The notes under the pieces are model-generated. The model did not search any database, was not told the origin of the DNA, and worked only from the letters and a program-made list of their open reading frames with translations. Positions 40,619 through 64,000 of a stretch of 64,000 nt of DNA are shown here, in pieces. The stretch's first letter is position 1; the number at the start of each line of letters is the position of its first letter. The stretch is from Trochalopteron elliotii. Lineage: Eukaryota; Chordata; Aves; Passeriformes; Leiothrichidae. The stretch is taken from positions 380,365 through 444,364 of the forward strand of contig JANPWX010000217.1 in assembly GCA_024734555.1 (NCBI GenBank). Reading direction: 5' to 3'. A program made the translations under genes and the position numbers.

Positions 40619-40740
40619 CATTTATGTGTTGAGAAGTTCTGCTGGTTCTCAAAACCGCTGGTGAAGTCGGAGGAGAAACGTGCAGGTCCTCTTATTAGAA
40701 AGCTGCAGCAGCAGCTTCTCTCTGAAAGTGGTGAGCTCCA
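40619..40740 (-). other. GPR34: GPR34 candidate 5' noncoding exon
   Basis: On the - strand a consensus donor AATG|GTAAGT closes the exon at 40619. The preceding 120 nt are richer in G+C than the surroundings and free of upstream ATGs except the one that spells the exon end. Joining 40619 to the acceptor at 38643 removes a 1975-nt intron and yields ATG AAC AGC TAA, a three-codon uORF, upstream of the GPR34 start. The 5' border is a guess from the adjacent PU.1-like site. No transcript data are available here. Confidence 0.5.
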
Positions 40741-40760
40741 GCTGACTTGCAGTGGGCAGC

Positions 40761-40770
40761 AAGGGGAAGT
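40761..40770 (-). promoter_or_regulatory. GPR34: PU.1/ETS-like site at candidate GPR34 promoter
   Basis: AAGGGGAAGT on the + strand (core GGAA) fits the purine-rich PU.1 (SPI1) consensus. It sits just upstream, in - strand terms, of the candidate 5' exon. Myeloid promoters without a TATA box often have PU.1 close to the start site, and GPR34 is a microglia and macrophage gene. Short motifs like this occur often by chance, so the context is the main support. Confidence 0.35.
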
Positions 40771-42208
40771 TTGAACTGGTGTTGCAACTTGGTTTGTTTT
40801 GTTTGCTTTTTTAAAGGCATTTTTAACTGGCAATATCCAGTTTATTTGGGCTCTGTAATAAATTTTTCTCAGTTTTACTCTGAATGGGAGCTTCAAATTT
40901 TTTTTTTTCTCAGAGACTTTGTTTCTGGTGAGCAGTGCCAGTGGTTTTTTGGGTGATGATGATGTTGGTATAGTCTGTCATCTCTTTAATGGAAATAGTG
41001 TCACTCTTTCCAGTGCAGGGTCACGATAAATCAGCACCACAATGGCATGATACATTTTGTTAATTTTTATATTATTTTCCCATCTACCTTTCTCCTTGCC
41101 CGGAATTAGAATTGTTGGTTTTTTCTCACTCAAAATCACAGCGATGAGAGGATGTGAAAGTGCCCGAAGGGTGCAGCTTAACCATTTCACTAAGGCAGAA
41201 GTGAAATACAATATCCAGCAGTAGTACCACCTGGTAATACGCTTTCAAGTGCTTCATAAGGAATTGAAAATTACATTTATAAATTGGAAATTTAAGAGTG
41301 GATTCTAGAAGACCTGATGTGACAAGACCTAATTTTAATGAAGATCTCAAGAATATTGTCTTGAAGGTCTTTGTTCTCATATAATTTAAACTTTTACAAA
41401 AAGACATGGGTGGTTAGAGGTGATAACTTTACAGGTATTCAGACTGAACTTTTAGTAGCTCCTGTGCACTCTTCTGAGTTCTTAGTTTTGCAGTTTAAGC
41501 AGTAATGTATTCTCCGGAAGTAGTATGCAAATTTGAGGTTCATTTGAGATGGTATGGTGTTGATAAGAGAGGCTTTGAATAAATGCAGGACATTCTTAAT
41601 TAAATGCAATTGTTTGGGTATGTGTATTTGATACCAAATTGTGTTCTGATAGATTTTATCTATATGTTGCCTCCTCCTACAACAGTCAGTACCCATCCAA
41701 AATTTGTTGTATAATACTATTTCATATTTACACCTTACACCTCATTCTTACTTGTGGAAAATCAAAGGTAGAGGTGGCTATGGCTGGAATCCAGTTTAGA
41801 CACCTAAAGGATATCTCTCACTGGAATATCCCAGGGGGTGCTGCTTTTCTTTCCTGCACTTGAGAAGTGCTGAGTGAATTCTGTGATTAAGGCTCAAAAC
41901 GGTGTTTTATGTTCTCTGTGGGAAGGATAATATCCCACAAAACATATCATAGGCAGGATATTTCAGCTGGGCAATTGAAACAGTGTAAGGGTTAACAGGA
42001 TGAAAGACAAAAAGGAAAAGTTATACCAGGTAAGAAATTATAGACATGAAATTTTTATCCTATTTTATCATGATTTCACTTTGTGTTCTGTGCTAGTTCT
42101 GGTAAGTTCTGAAAGATTTTGCTGTGCCTGGGGCAATAGAAAGGAAACCAATGTAGAAAGAGGAGTCCATGCCAGAAAAGAAGATAACTGAAATTAAGAA
42201 ATCATTAA

Positions 42209-42445
<237 letters not shown>

Positions 42446-45400
42446 TAGTACTGTGCATGTTGTACTGCAGAGTTCTGTTCTGATGCAGCCTGGCCTGCAA
42501 AACAAGAGGCTCAAAAATAATCTTTCACTAAAGACTTTGTTAGCATGGTAAATGCACACAGGCAAGCTAAAGTGGTAGTGGAATGGAATGTGCATTCACA
42601 CGTTGAGTATTAAATTCCTGTAAATGTTACTCAACAGGAGCTCGTGTCAGTTTGATCAAAATAAAACTGAAAAAACCCAAAGACTTTTCCACTTTAATAC
42701 AAGCTTTAACTTAATTCTTCCATGCTTGATAAAGCAAAGAAAATAAAATTGCAGTCATTGAAGCACTTGAGTAAGGACTTAGTGCAGCATTGTCAGATCT
42801 CCCATTTGATAGGCAATTCCTATCAGAATGCTGTGCTGCTTAATAGCAAAATTTTACTAGTTTTCACATGTGATTCTTTTCTGTGTTTTAAAATTTCATT
42901 GTAATTATTGCATAAGACATCAATATCTTGATACGTATGTATATTTTTTGACTGTGTTTTGTTTTCTGTGGATTTTATTTCCTCTAGCTGCCTTCCATAT
43001 TGTTCCAGACAATAGGGTTATGCTTTAATCAGCCTGCACAGATGAAGACCCAATCAATTTTCTGATGCTTTCATTGCCAGAGTAGGAGACCACAACAAAA
43101 CATTTTGTTAGTTTTAAGATTTTTTTCTCCCAAGTTAGTAATATCCTTCAGTACCATGCTTCTTCAAAAACTCAAATTTTCTAATTTAATCACTTAATGG
43201 TCTGTGTCAATTTGACTTTTGTACATTTTTAAAAATAAAAAGCAAATCAAATATAAACATACCAACAGCTTCCATTCCTTTCCAGATATTGCTGGTACCC
43301 TGGAAATATCCAAGTATCTTATTAACTAGAGACATCTTTTCCAAGAACATTCCTATTCAGTTGAGCTGTAATAAAATGGTCATTCCTTTCTTTACTTTTC
43401 TTGTGTTACTCAAATTATCTGTACCTCAGCCATTGCTTTTTTTAGTGGCGGTTTCTACACTTTTGTTTGTAATTATCTCATTTTTCATCTTTATGTTCTG
43501 CTGAGCAACTTTACCCACTTCTTCTGTTTCAGCCACTCTTCTGGAGGCAGTCAGATGCAGTGTACTTTCAGACTACCAATTGTCTAGCAAGAAACATTCA
43601 AGTTCAACTTTGAAAAAAAAAATTACTCTGTTTTTCCTGAAGTTTGCATTCTGTGTTCCTGTTCCAGTCCTGTGATCCCACTCACTGTTCCTGTGTTCAA
43701 CCTCCATGCAGTGATCAGTGCTGGGGGTTCTGTTTGCAGCTCTTTCAGATCTCAAACCTCATTACTGTGATATTTATCAGTATCTTTTCCTTCTTCCACC
43801 TCAATTTCTGCCATGTTGGTGTGCCTTCACACGCTTGTTTTTTTCTTTTTTCTCAACTGGCATTTCCAATTTGCAGCCTTTTCATTGGCACTTGTTGCTT
43901 TCAGCTTCAGATTTCACTCATTTTCAGGGATACCCAGAGTAACTTCATTTATATACAGTGGAAAGTCTCTTTAACAGACTCCTCTCTTTCTTCTCATCCT
44001 GCATTCCAGTCTTTAAAGCACAAACTTTCTCTGTTATCTGGCAGTTCTTTTCCCTGCTGGAATCCTACCTGAAGACAGATTACCAGACAGTTCCCTACAC
44101 AGAGCTGGCAAGGTCTTATTAATTCAGTTTTACAATATAACCCATATGTGTTATATGAAAGCTGTTCGAACTGGGCTAAACATTTCTTATAAATCAGTGT
44201 TTATCTGCACATTTGTTTAAGGGTGTTGTTCATGTGCCCTATGGGTAAGTTTTGCCTTAATAGTAACAATGATTTACAGGCACTTCTTATTTCTCAATTG
44301 TCTCGTAAATAAGGTAGAAATTCTCCAAATAGAGAAGTCTGAGCAGTATCATAACCAACATGTTCACTTTCACATTGCTTTTCTAATTTTTAGTGAAAAA
44401 CATTGATTTTTCTTGACATAGTCAATCATTTCTCTTTTATCATGGCATTATTTCCCTTTTAGCATGGCAATGCTGAATTTGGTGGTTAATACATCAAAAA
44501 AGAAATTTGCTATTGAATAAAATCTCTCATGGCATTGAGAAAATTTTACTGGCCTGAAATCCCCTGTGCTTTGTTCATGCTGATTTTCCTACTTTTGTAC
44601 ACCTGGCAATCCCAGATTCTCTGTAGCCCCAGGAGAACAAACTAAAGGGAATTTTCTCCCTCAGTGTGTTTGAAGCCAGCCTTCAAGCTTACAGCTTTTG
44701 CTTTGTTTGGGACTGTTACATTTTTTGACTTGACAAAGATATCTTTATCAGAGTGTGCATAAATTGCTGGGGAAGGATTTTTGTAGTAAGTTAAATTAAA
44801 CCCCAGGTATTAAAATCTTTTTATACAAGTCCAAAGACAAGACTTGAGAAGTTTAGGATTGTAACTGCAGGGTTCTTTCAAGTAGGTAGATGTTCAAGTA
44901 GGCTGTTTAACAGAAGTGTGAGAGAGCTCATGACAAGAAGCCATAACATCATACTAGATGTCATTGATGAAAATGTCTATGGAGAAGATTCTGGGAGTGA
45001 CTGTATTTTTAGCAGCTAACAACTCAGTTGAGATTATTTTTAAGAAAGTTTAATTGTTACTTACTTTATGTAAGTAAAATAAAGTACCAGAAAAAAAGGA
45101 TGTAGCCATAAGTCATGTCTTCATAAGGCCAGAGGGGAAAATGTAAGGAAATACTCTTTGTTCCACTCCATTTGCCCATAAGCTGCAATAAATGGCTAAG
45201 AATCGTGTGTTGTCATCTGAGCTACAGGGAATAGGTTTCATGAGCTGCCAATCTCTGAAGGTCTCTTCTTGCTTCAGTTCTTATGATCACAAGTGGAAAA
45301 TTGTGCTGATGGCTTCACTGGAAGCCTTGAAATAGGTACTTTTTAAAGGAACTCTGGCAGTGTACGCATGAGGTAAGAGATATTCATAATTTATAAGTGA

Positions 45401-46137
45401 ATTCCTTTATGGACAGTACACAGTAAACAGTCTGTGTTGCATTGTTAGGATGCAGCTGGAGTAGTGAAACCTCTGGGAAGTCAGTGATTTAATAGACTAA
45501 TCTCACATTATGATCTCTGTCTCCTTCTCGGAGAGTTTTTCTTGCAGAGCATAGTATGACTTGTCACAATATTTTCTTCAATGTGACATCAGATTTATCT
45601 GATATCAGATATCTTAGGTGCTAAATCTTGGGGGTTTTAGCTAGTATATGGTATAAAAGTCTGAAGGAACAAAAAACACTGAGTTCACAATGGTATTTCC
45701 TTCACTTACTGTACTTAATTTCTCCTGGTTTCAACTAGTGCAGAAAAGGTAACTGTATAGACCTAAGTAGGATATGAGGTTCTTTATCTGTGGATATTTA
45801 ACTGCCTTTCACGTTTTACCTTCAGCAGCAAAATGTCACAGATACCATAATGTTAATCCAGTCCAGTATTAATTTTCATGTATAATTAGTCAGATGCCCT
45901 AGGCTGCCTCAAAATCCCATAGTATCCTAATGTAAATTATCATCTTATTGGAAAACTTCGTAGAAGTACAGCACATAAATACCAAGTGCTCTTAGTTCCT
46001 TATAAGCTGCATTTTTAGACTACAAAAATGGCAAAGGAAGGCATTTCCATAAATTTCCCTCTAAATAAGACTACGGAATGGGGGGGAAGAATTTTTCAAG
46101 TTCTTTATTTTTTGTTTTGTTCTCATCAATGTAAAAA

Positions 46138-46332
46138 TTATCACGGAACGACTTGGGTTGAAAAGGGACCTTTAAAGGTCATCCAGTCCAGCCCCTGCCA
46201 TGAGCAAAGCACCTTCCACTAGATGAGGTTGCTCAGAGCAACCTGACCTTGAATGTTTCCAGAGATGGAGCATCTGCCACCTCTCTGGGCAGCATCTTCA
46301 GTGCTTCACCAAACCAGATCTTGGTGTTTTTA
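46138..46332 (-). mobile_element. CR1 LINE 3' end fragment
   Basis: The + strand reads 'gacttgggttgaaaagggac', 'tttaaaggtcatccagtcc', 'caccttccactagatgagg', 'ttgctcagagcaacctgacc' and 'ctctctgggcagcatcttca'. This is the reverse complement of a CR1 3' end, so the element is in - orientation. Similarity fades after 'ccaaaccagatcttggtg'. It is fairly well preserved and typical of birds. Confidence 0.85.
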
Positions 46333-46953
46333 TAAACCCCAAAACTCTTTTTTTGTTGTTTTTAATGTTGGACAGGTTTTATACTGCGCAGACTCTTTTT
46401 CCTTTTCATCATCAATGTCTGATCAGTATTTCAAAGCTTTCATTTGTTTTCCAAGAAGAAGTAAAATTTTGTAAGCTGAGGTCCTGTACTAGTATTCTTC
46501 TTTTTCTTACCAGGTAGTGTTTTCACTTCCTTTTTTTCCTGAAAAATAAAAGAATGTGAGTCCCTTCACAGCTTGGCTTTAAGAGACTTTGTTTTATTTA
46601 AATAATACAACTGTGGTTTTACTGTCTTACAGAAATTGCACTTCACTTCTGGGCTGATTTGAGAGTGCTTACAGGAGGCTAATGTGATGAGAAATCATTT
46701 AGGTTTACTTCCTCCATCATAGTTTTATGGCAGAAAAGGCCATTGAAGTAATTACAGTTTGTCTCATTATCATGTGACCTTTGCTTTGTTTGTTTTCTGG
46801 ACACTCGTATCCAGTTGTCTGCTGATGCATCTTTTAAACACATTTTCTTCAGACAGTTTTCTGTGCTGAAGCTGAATTCCCCCTTCCCCCCACCCCCTAT
46901 TTCCCTTTTTTTTTAATCTACTCATCTCCTCTGTACACCTGCTTTAAACATCT

Positions 46954-47346
46954 CTATTGTCTGGAGTAATGTGGAAAGGAATTAAGAGTAGTAAAGTACT
47001 GCCCTATCTGATCTGTTGTATGTGATTCTTGGATTCCTTCCACATTATTCTGGACATCCCACTCTTATAGAAACACCTTAATTTGTGAGCATATTTCTTA
47101 TTACACTATTGTGAGAGGTCAGATGGTGATGTTTATTAGTACCTCACTTTTTTTTTCCTAAAAATTATTTGTTCCAGTTGTTTCCTTATACATCGTTCAG
47201 ATACTACTGCTGTTGAAAGACTCTCCTTCTGATATCTTGATCATCAATCCCCTGCCTTAGGGATGACAAAATCTGATTGGGTCTCTGTATATACTCTTCT
47301 TCTTGTGGAAAGCATAGCCCTATTGTCTGGAATAATATGGAAAGAG
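46954..47346. repeat. Three copies of a 27-bp motif, one inverted
   Basis: CTATTGTCTGGAGTAATGTG at 46954 onward recurs as CTATTGTCTGGAATAATATG at 47320-47346, and in inverted form at 47033-47059 (ATTCCTTCCACATTATTCTG). The first and inverted copies could form an imperfect hairpin with a loop of about 50 nt. This may be a decayed small DNA transposon or local rearrangement. Confidence 0.5.
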
Positions 47347-48938
47347 TCATAGAAACTAAATTATCAAAGGTAAGTCAAAATTTATCTTTAGTGCTTGTAA
47401 ATGATGTCAGACTGACAGCAGCTGAAGACTGAAGGTCTCTGTTTATCCACAGGAAAAATCAGCAAAATTAGCAGCTTTATAAATTTACAGGCAGCCAACA
47501 TGCCTTAAAAACTGGCTGGTAAGAAAGTTTACCTCTAGAAATAATGTATCCTTACCAGTGTAACCTGGATGTATCTGTCCAGGCACTGAGTGCTTCCTAA
47601 CTCAGCAAACACTTTGATGTGGGCATTTACAGTGAAATGGATGGAGGCAGGTATCACATTGACTACATGCCACTGTTGAGTCTTTGTGTAGTGATGATTT
47701 TCAGTTAATGCCACTCTAGAACAAAGAAGAGTAACCTAAAAGCCTCAGAAAATTGATTTGAGTCTTTCATATGATTTCTTCTCATATATGGGTACAACTA
47801 AAAATCTTCTGTGTGTGCATGCATGCAATCTATATTCAGTTAAAATGCTGGTTTTTCATGCACAGTCATTCCAATATATCCATGAGTGTGCTTATATTCT
47901 GAAGAATAAAAAGCTTGTGGAAGGCAGAAGTTACCTTTTCAGAGAAAAGTGCCTCACTGTTCTTTCTCACACTGCCTCCAGAAAGATGCAGACTTTCTCT
48001 CAAAATACCAAAGAAAATTCAAAAGCTTCTAAAATATTTTAAAACTGAACTGTTGAGAAGAATTTTAAAATTTTACACTGGACATGTTTAGAAGGCAGAT
48101 TTTCTACTAAATAATTTTCAGCAGAAGTGATATTTGATCTAAAGGGCAGTGAATATCCATGGTTTTAGACAACTTTGCTGTCTATTGACTGTATTTATGC
48201 TGTTACTGATATTCCTTACAGTTCTTGTAGTTGTAACATAGGAAAACTCCCCATCTGTGTAAGCTCATGTGTGCACTCTGTTCATTTTGCTGAGCTAAGT
48301 GCAGTTCAAAGGTGCAGCTCAATAGTCCTTGCTCAGGTCAGTTTTGAGAATAACTTCATTTGCTCCTTTGATGAACCCAGTGGAGTGGTCACAAGGATAA
48401 CAGCTGGCCCAGAAATTACTTTTAAGATTCCAATACATATGTACACATATATATGTGGTTTTTAATCCTGTTTGACTGGATAGTTCGGTGTCAACCAGTT
48501 AAGTTTCTGCTTCTTCTGGGTTTGCTTTTTCATGGATATAAAATTGTAATTTCCACCACCATAAGTATCTACTTCATCCCTCTCATCTAAAGTGTTGGGA
48601 TCTTGTAATCAGCACTAACAAAGTTACAAAACCAAATCTGTGTCTGTTTCCACTAATTATAATCTAGCAGTGGTAAATGGCAGGATTTCATTAACCTAGC
48701 CTAGTCATCTTTTTCATTTCTTTTGTATTTATGGAGTTCTCATTTCGAATTTAAAAGTGAGTATTAGGGTTTAGTAGCACTGACTTTTTCAGTTTGCTTT
48801 TAAGTAACATCCATTTTTCATCTGATTTATGGCAACAGCCTGGTGGGGACTGAAGCAGCTGTATAGTGTTTCCTTTTACTAAAGCACTCCATTCCTTCTG
48901 CTCCATGACAAGCAGTTCATCAAAGTGGATTTTCATTG

Positions 48939-49511
48939 TGTCCTGGGTTTGAACCAGGCCAGCAAAGATGAAGTTCTACCTGTGATGGAAGAAACACCTT
49001 TTAACTTCCAGGGGAGCAGAAAGAAGATGTGTGATGATCAGAGAGGGATTGGTTTTTAACCATCACTTGTCTGTTTGTAAGAGCCCTTGAGCACTAACTG
49101 AAGGTGCAGCCTCACATTCTGATGTGAGTTCACCAGATGAAGCAAAATAGGAACTTGGAAGTATCAAATAGATTTGGATAGTGGGAAACAAAGACAGAAA
49201 TTAAACCATATCCTCTCCTCACCTTTCAGGTTCAGTTTCACTCACTCACTCCTGACTCACCCCCCAACCCGAAGTGGTTCAGGGAGGATGGGAAATGGCA
49301 GTTCCCAGGCTCCTCACTTGCTGGGCAGGTTTTTTCCCTTTCTTATACCCACTTTCCCTGCAGCACCACTGTCCTGACTGCTGGGCTGAGCTGTGCCCTG
49401 CAGTGATGCCATTGGAACTGTCTGTGTCTGGCATGGGGCAGCTCCAGCCCCTCCTCACAGAGACCACCCCTGCAGCCCCAGTGCCAGCACCTTGACACCT
49501 CAATTCCTACA
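48939..49511. mobile_element. Probable endogenous retrovirus LTR remnant
   Basis: The end near 49415-49511 ('gtctgtgtctggcatggggc', 'ctcctcacagagaccacccc', then a tail ending in CA) resembles the end of a family of avian ERV LTRs. The other end, TGTCCTGGGTTTGAACCAGG at 48939, has the TGTCCTGG opening common in avian LTRs. The middle is too diverged for me to align. No gag, pol or env sequence is seen. Orientation and borders are uncertain, and no target-site duplication is evident. Confidence 0.45.
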
Positions 49512-52227
49512 CTCCATCTTGCTGTTGGATTGCTTTTATAGCACGTGGTGCTGCAAAATATGCTATTTACACTAGGAGAAAATGTATATTGTTTGCAGGG
49601 GCACAAGATGTTCTGTAGGTTACCCTTCACTGTAGTGAAATGCAGCAAACTTAAGTGCATTGACAAAAAAAAAACCCAAAACCAAAACCCAAACCTTTAA
49701 GCATTATCAACCTTTAAGCACGTAGTCATTTCGTACCCTGTTTACCTTTGCAATTTCCTACTGACACCACAAAAAGTCCTTGAGCTTAGAGGAGTGGCAC
49801 ATAATTGTTGAAAATACACATTAAATCTACTTAGATATCATTTGATATGTAAGGTTCGTGGTTTCACTAGCTACTTTATCCAGACAGCTCTCCCTTAATG
49901 CCTCTTTTAAATAGCTTGTTACCCCATGTGATATTTTGTCTTCTGCTGACTTCTCCTGTTTGTCTTTGGAGTAATCCCTCTTCTCCACACTTGTCAGATC
50001 TTATAACAGCAATTATAAAGCATGGTGGGAAGACAATTTTCAGAGAATATACGATTTTCCATTTGTACTGATTAAAAAGAATTAAGTGAGCTTTGGTACC
50101 ACAAAAAACGGGTTTTTTTTTTCAACACGTGAGAAAAGTTACACCTGCTCCAAAATTGCAAATGGGTTTCTCTGCACCCAAGTCTCAGAAAGTTCCCACT
50201 GAAGCAAACAAGACTTGGGTAAGCCAAGGCTGCTCTGTGATCTCTCATCATCTCCTGAGTTAAAGGTTTCCAGTCAATGGTAGGCACGCCACGAACATCA
50301 TGTGAGCAGTCTGAGGGATAGAAAAATGCTCTTTGAACAGGCAGGTGTTGCTGCTTACGCACAAGCATAGCGTGATACAGAGCTGGAAATGCTGATCCTT
50401 TTCCTGTCACCAATGATGGCATCCAAAGGTGAGAAAAGTGATGAAACCTTATTGGTATAAAGTTTTAGGCACATAAAAAAGGAAAAAAAATCATAGCAGC
50501 TTATGCATGCTGGATCTGTATATGATTTCCATTTTCCTTGTCTTCCTGCCACCAGGCATCTAAAAGACAGAGAGTCATCTAAGGAGATAACTCTTTACCT
50601 TGTATATGGGATCTTGAAAATTTGGCTTTGAGGTTTCTTAGTCAGGCTGAAATTACCTTACACCTACAGAGTTGTGTGCAGCCCACAGGAAGAATGAGTT
50701 ATCTCTCCATGTGTATCTCTTTCTCTATCCAGACTAAATATCCTTCCTCCTCCCCATGTGATATGAGGGATGAGCTGGACATGCAGCGTCTGGGTGGTTT
50801 ATTATTTTTTAGCTCAGCAAGGAACTGCCCCTTTGCTGTCAGGTCAGCCTGAACTACAAGGACTTTTTAAGATGCCAGCCTAGCCTAGTGATGAGGTAAC
50901 ATCCCTTTGTCACAGACAGATCCCCAACATTTGTTTGGCAGAGGAATTCCCTGATTAACTGGGAATTAAAAGGTTTAACTGAAAGCCACCAGAAGTTTGA
51001 CCATAGTGGTGTTTTTTCTTTAGAGTGTGGTTAAAAAGCTGCTGTCTTTCTGGCAATATTTTAATCCTTGAGATGCAAAAGGGACTAATTAACAGAACAT
51101 GGTCAGATCATATTTCTGTATTAGATGGGATAAACGAAGGATGGTCTTTACTGAGGAAGCTACTTCCAATAGGTGTTTGTTCCCAGTGCTGTCACTTAGC
51201 TGACTCCCTTGCAGAGGGTGAGCAGGACAGGTTAATCAACCAAGAGTCTCTTTACAAAGACAAGACTAAGTTAAATATGTGCCCTGCAAACACCTCAGAT
51301 TATCTGTGCTGCATTTTAGGCTCTCCTAACCAGCAGGTGCTGCAAGCCTGGAATGGAGCCTCTGTAATCCACTGTAGTAATCAATAATAATTTATGAAGG
51401 GGGTCCTGGTGGTGACAGTTTGCTACACTGATAGTTTTTTTCTTCTGTTGGTACTTGGTGGAACCAGTAGTCCAAAGACTACAGTGTTTGTGTCAGTGAT
51501 AATCTGATCATTGCAAGCTTAATTTTTGCAATGTAAACAAAACTATTTACAATGGGAAACATTTTTAAGGAGAGATAAAATGTTCATTGCTTTTATTTGG
51601 CTTATTATGTTACATAGAAATTGAATTAAGTTATTCTAATCAGTTTTATCTACTCAAAAGATCGGTTGGTACCAAATTAATTTTCTTTTCATAGGAAAAA
51701 CATTAATTACGCTCAATGAAAGCACTGTGTGGAACAAACTAGCATTATCTTTTCGTCTGCCGTAAGATTCTGCCCTCTTGAAACAAATGAATAACACATT
51801 CTGTGGCATTTTGCATTTTTGTTGGCAGTTTCAGTAGACCAGCCAAGGTATGGGCAGAGCATCAGACCAAACTCTGCTCTTGCCAACTAGATGGAGCTTT
51901 TTCAGGTTATCAGTGTGGACTAGAACTCTACAGTAGCTTTGTATTTGCTCTTTGAATAATTCCTGTTTCAAAGATTGTCCAAATTGATGGGTTTTTTTTT
52001 ATATGCCAAGTTTCACTGAAGGGTCTTAATGCTCTTACAAGTATTGTTTCACAGTCTGCCAGCTAGGGTAGAATATTCCACAATTTGTAAAAGTGAAGCA
52101 AAAAGGAAAATGCTGATTTATCTCACTGCATTTATATAAAAGTATAAACTTATGGTGAAAAGAATTGTGTTAAAAGCTTTAAACCATGAACAAAATTTAT
52201 TAAAACCGTTTCTGTTTAATGCACTGA

Positions 52228-63895
<11,668 letters not shown>

Positions 63896-63913
63896 GACTT
63901 CTAGCAGCAGAAA
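63896..63913 (+). CDS. CASK: CASK exon 11 (18-nt microexon)
   Basis: This very short exon, GACTTCTAGCAGCAGAAA, completes Gly339 and encodes Leu-Leu-Ala-Ala-Glu plus the first base of Arg345. It is bounded by CTTCCTTCTAG and the donor GTAGGT. It has phase 1 to 1, so skipping would remove six residues (339-344 region) without breaking frame. The residues Gly-Leu-Leu-Ala-Ala-Glu-Arg are the known CASK continuation, and an 18-nt exon here fits human cDNA numbering (c.1016-1033). Confidence 0.92.
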
Positions 63914-64000
63914 GTAGGTATCCCTTTGTTTTCCTTTAAGGCATATCAGTCAGCTATGGTGTGTGTCTTTGCATGTTTAAAAAAATCCGCTTTCTTTTGC
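63914..64000 (+). other. CASK: CASK intron 11 (start)
   Basis: This is the first 87 nt of the next intron, beginning at donor GTAGGT. The next exon (AVSQVLDSLEE and the L27 domain in mammals) lies outside the window. Confidence 0.85.

Noticed and set aside
43644..44072. 142-codon Cys/Phe-rich open frame in CASK intron 6
   Set aside because: Its hydrophobic composition reflects T-rich intronic sequence; there is no clear signal peptide, family or exon border.

Overview
This is a stretch of a vertebrate nuclear genome, almost certainly from a bird. Nine short coding exons with GT-AG borders, separated by long AT-rich introns, read in order as the protein kinase domain of CASK (a neuronal and junctional MAGUK scaffold) on the + strand. 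The bird call rests on the repeats. There are several old CR1 LINE 3' ends with the wording typical of birds, and ERVL-type solo LTRs like those of avian genomes. A passerine is possible but not provable from this window.

Layout. Positions 1-16278 are the 3' part of CASK intron 2. Exons 3, 4 and 5 lie at 16279-16384, 22955-23032 and 24342-24414. Intron 5 (24415-42316) is a gene nest holding two intronless-CDS class A GPCR genes on the opposite strand, GPR34 (37473-38621) and GPR82 (29813-30832). As read on the - strand, GPR34 comes first and GPR82 lies about 6.6 kb downstream, matching the mammalian arrangement as I know it. Exons 6 to 11 follow at 42317-42419, 52292-52467, 54576-54698, 57016-57099, 58670-58769 and an 18-nt microexon at 63896-63913. 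The window ends just inside intron 11. CASK exons 1-2 and 12 onward lie outside.

The CASK exons keep phase throughout: codons split across borders rebuild the expected residues. If exons 1-2 have the mammalian length, they encode residues 58-345. The unusual CASK active site is intact. It has HRD, but Cys instead of Asn at position 146 and GFG instead of DFG at 162-164, the features linked to Mg-independent catalysis. GPR34 (382 aa, or 381 from the second Met) is a lysophosphatidylserine-type P2Y-like receptor with all key motifs. GPR82 (339 aa) is an orphan relative that has lost the Arg of its DRY-equivalent motif (Ser-Gln-Tyr here).

The observations most worth checking are these: a 184-bp direct duplication (7 mismatches, no indels) flanking the GPR34 coding exon; a likely GPR34 5' noncoding exon with a PU.1-like site beside it and a 3-codon uORF created across the splice junction; a solo LTR in GPR82 orientation lying 3 kb upstream of GPR82; and the Arg-to-Gln change in GPR82. 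I found no operon, CRISPR, tRNA, rRNA or other non-vertebrate system, and no wholly new genetic system.
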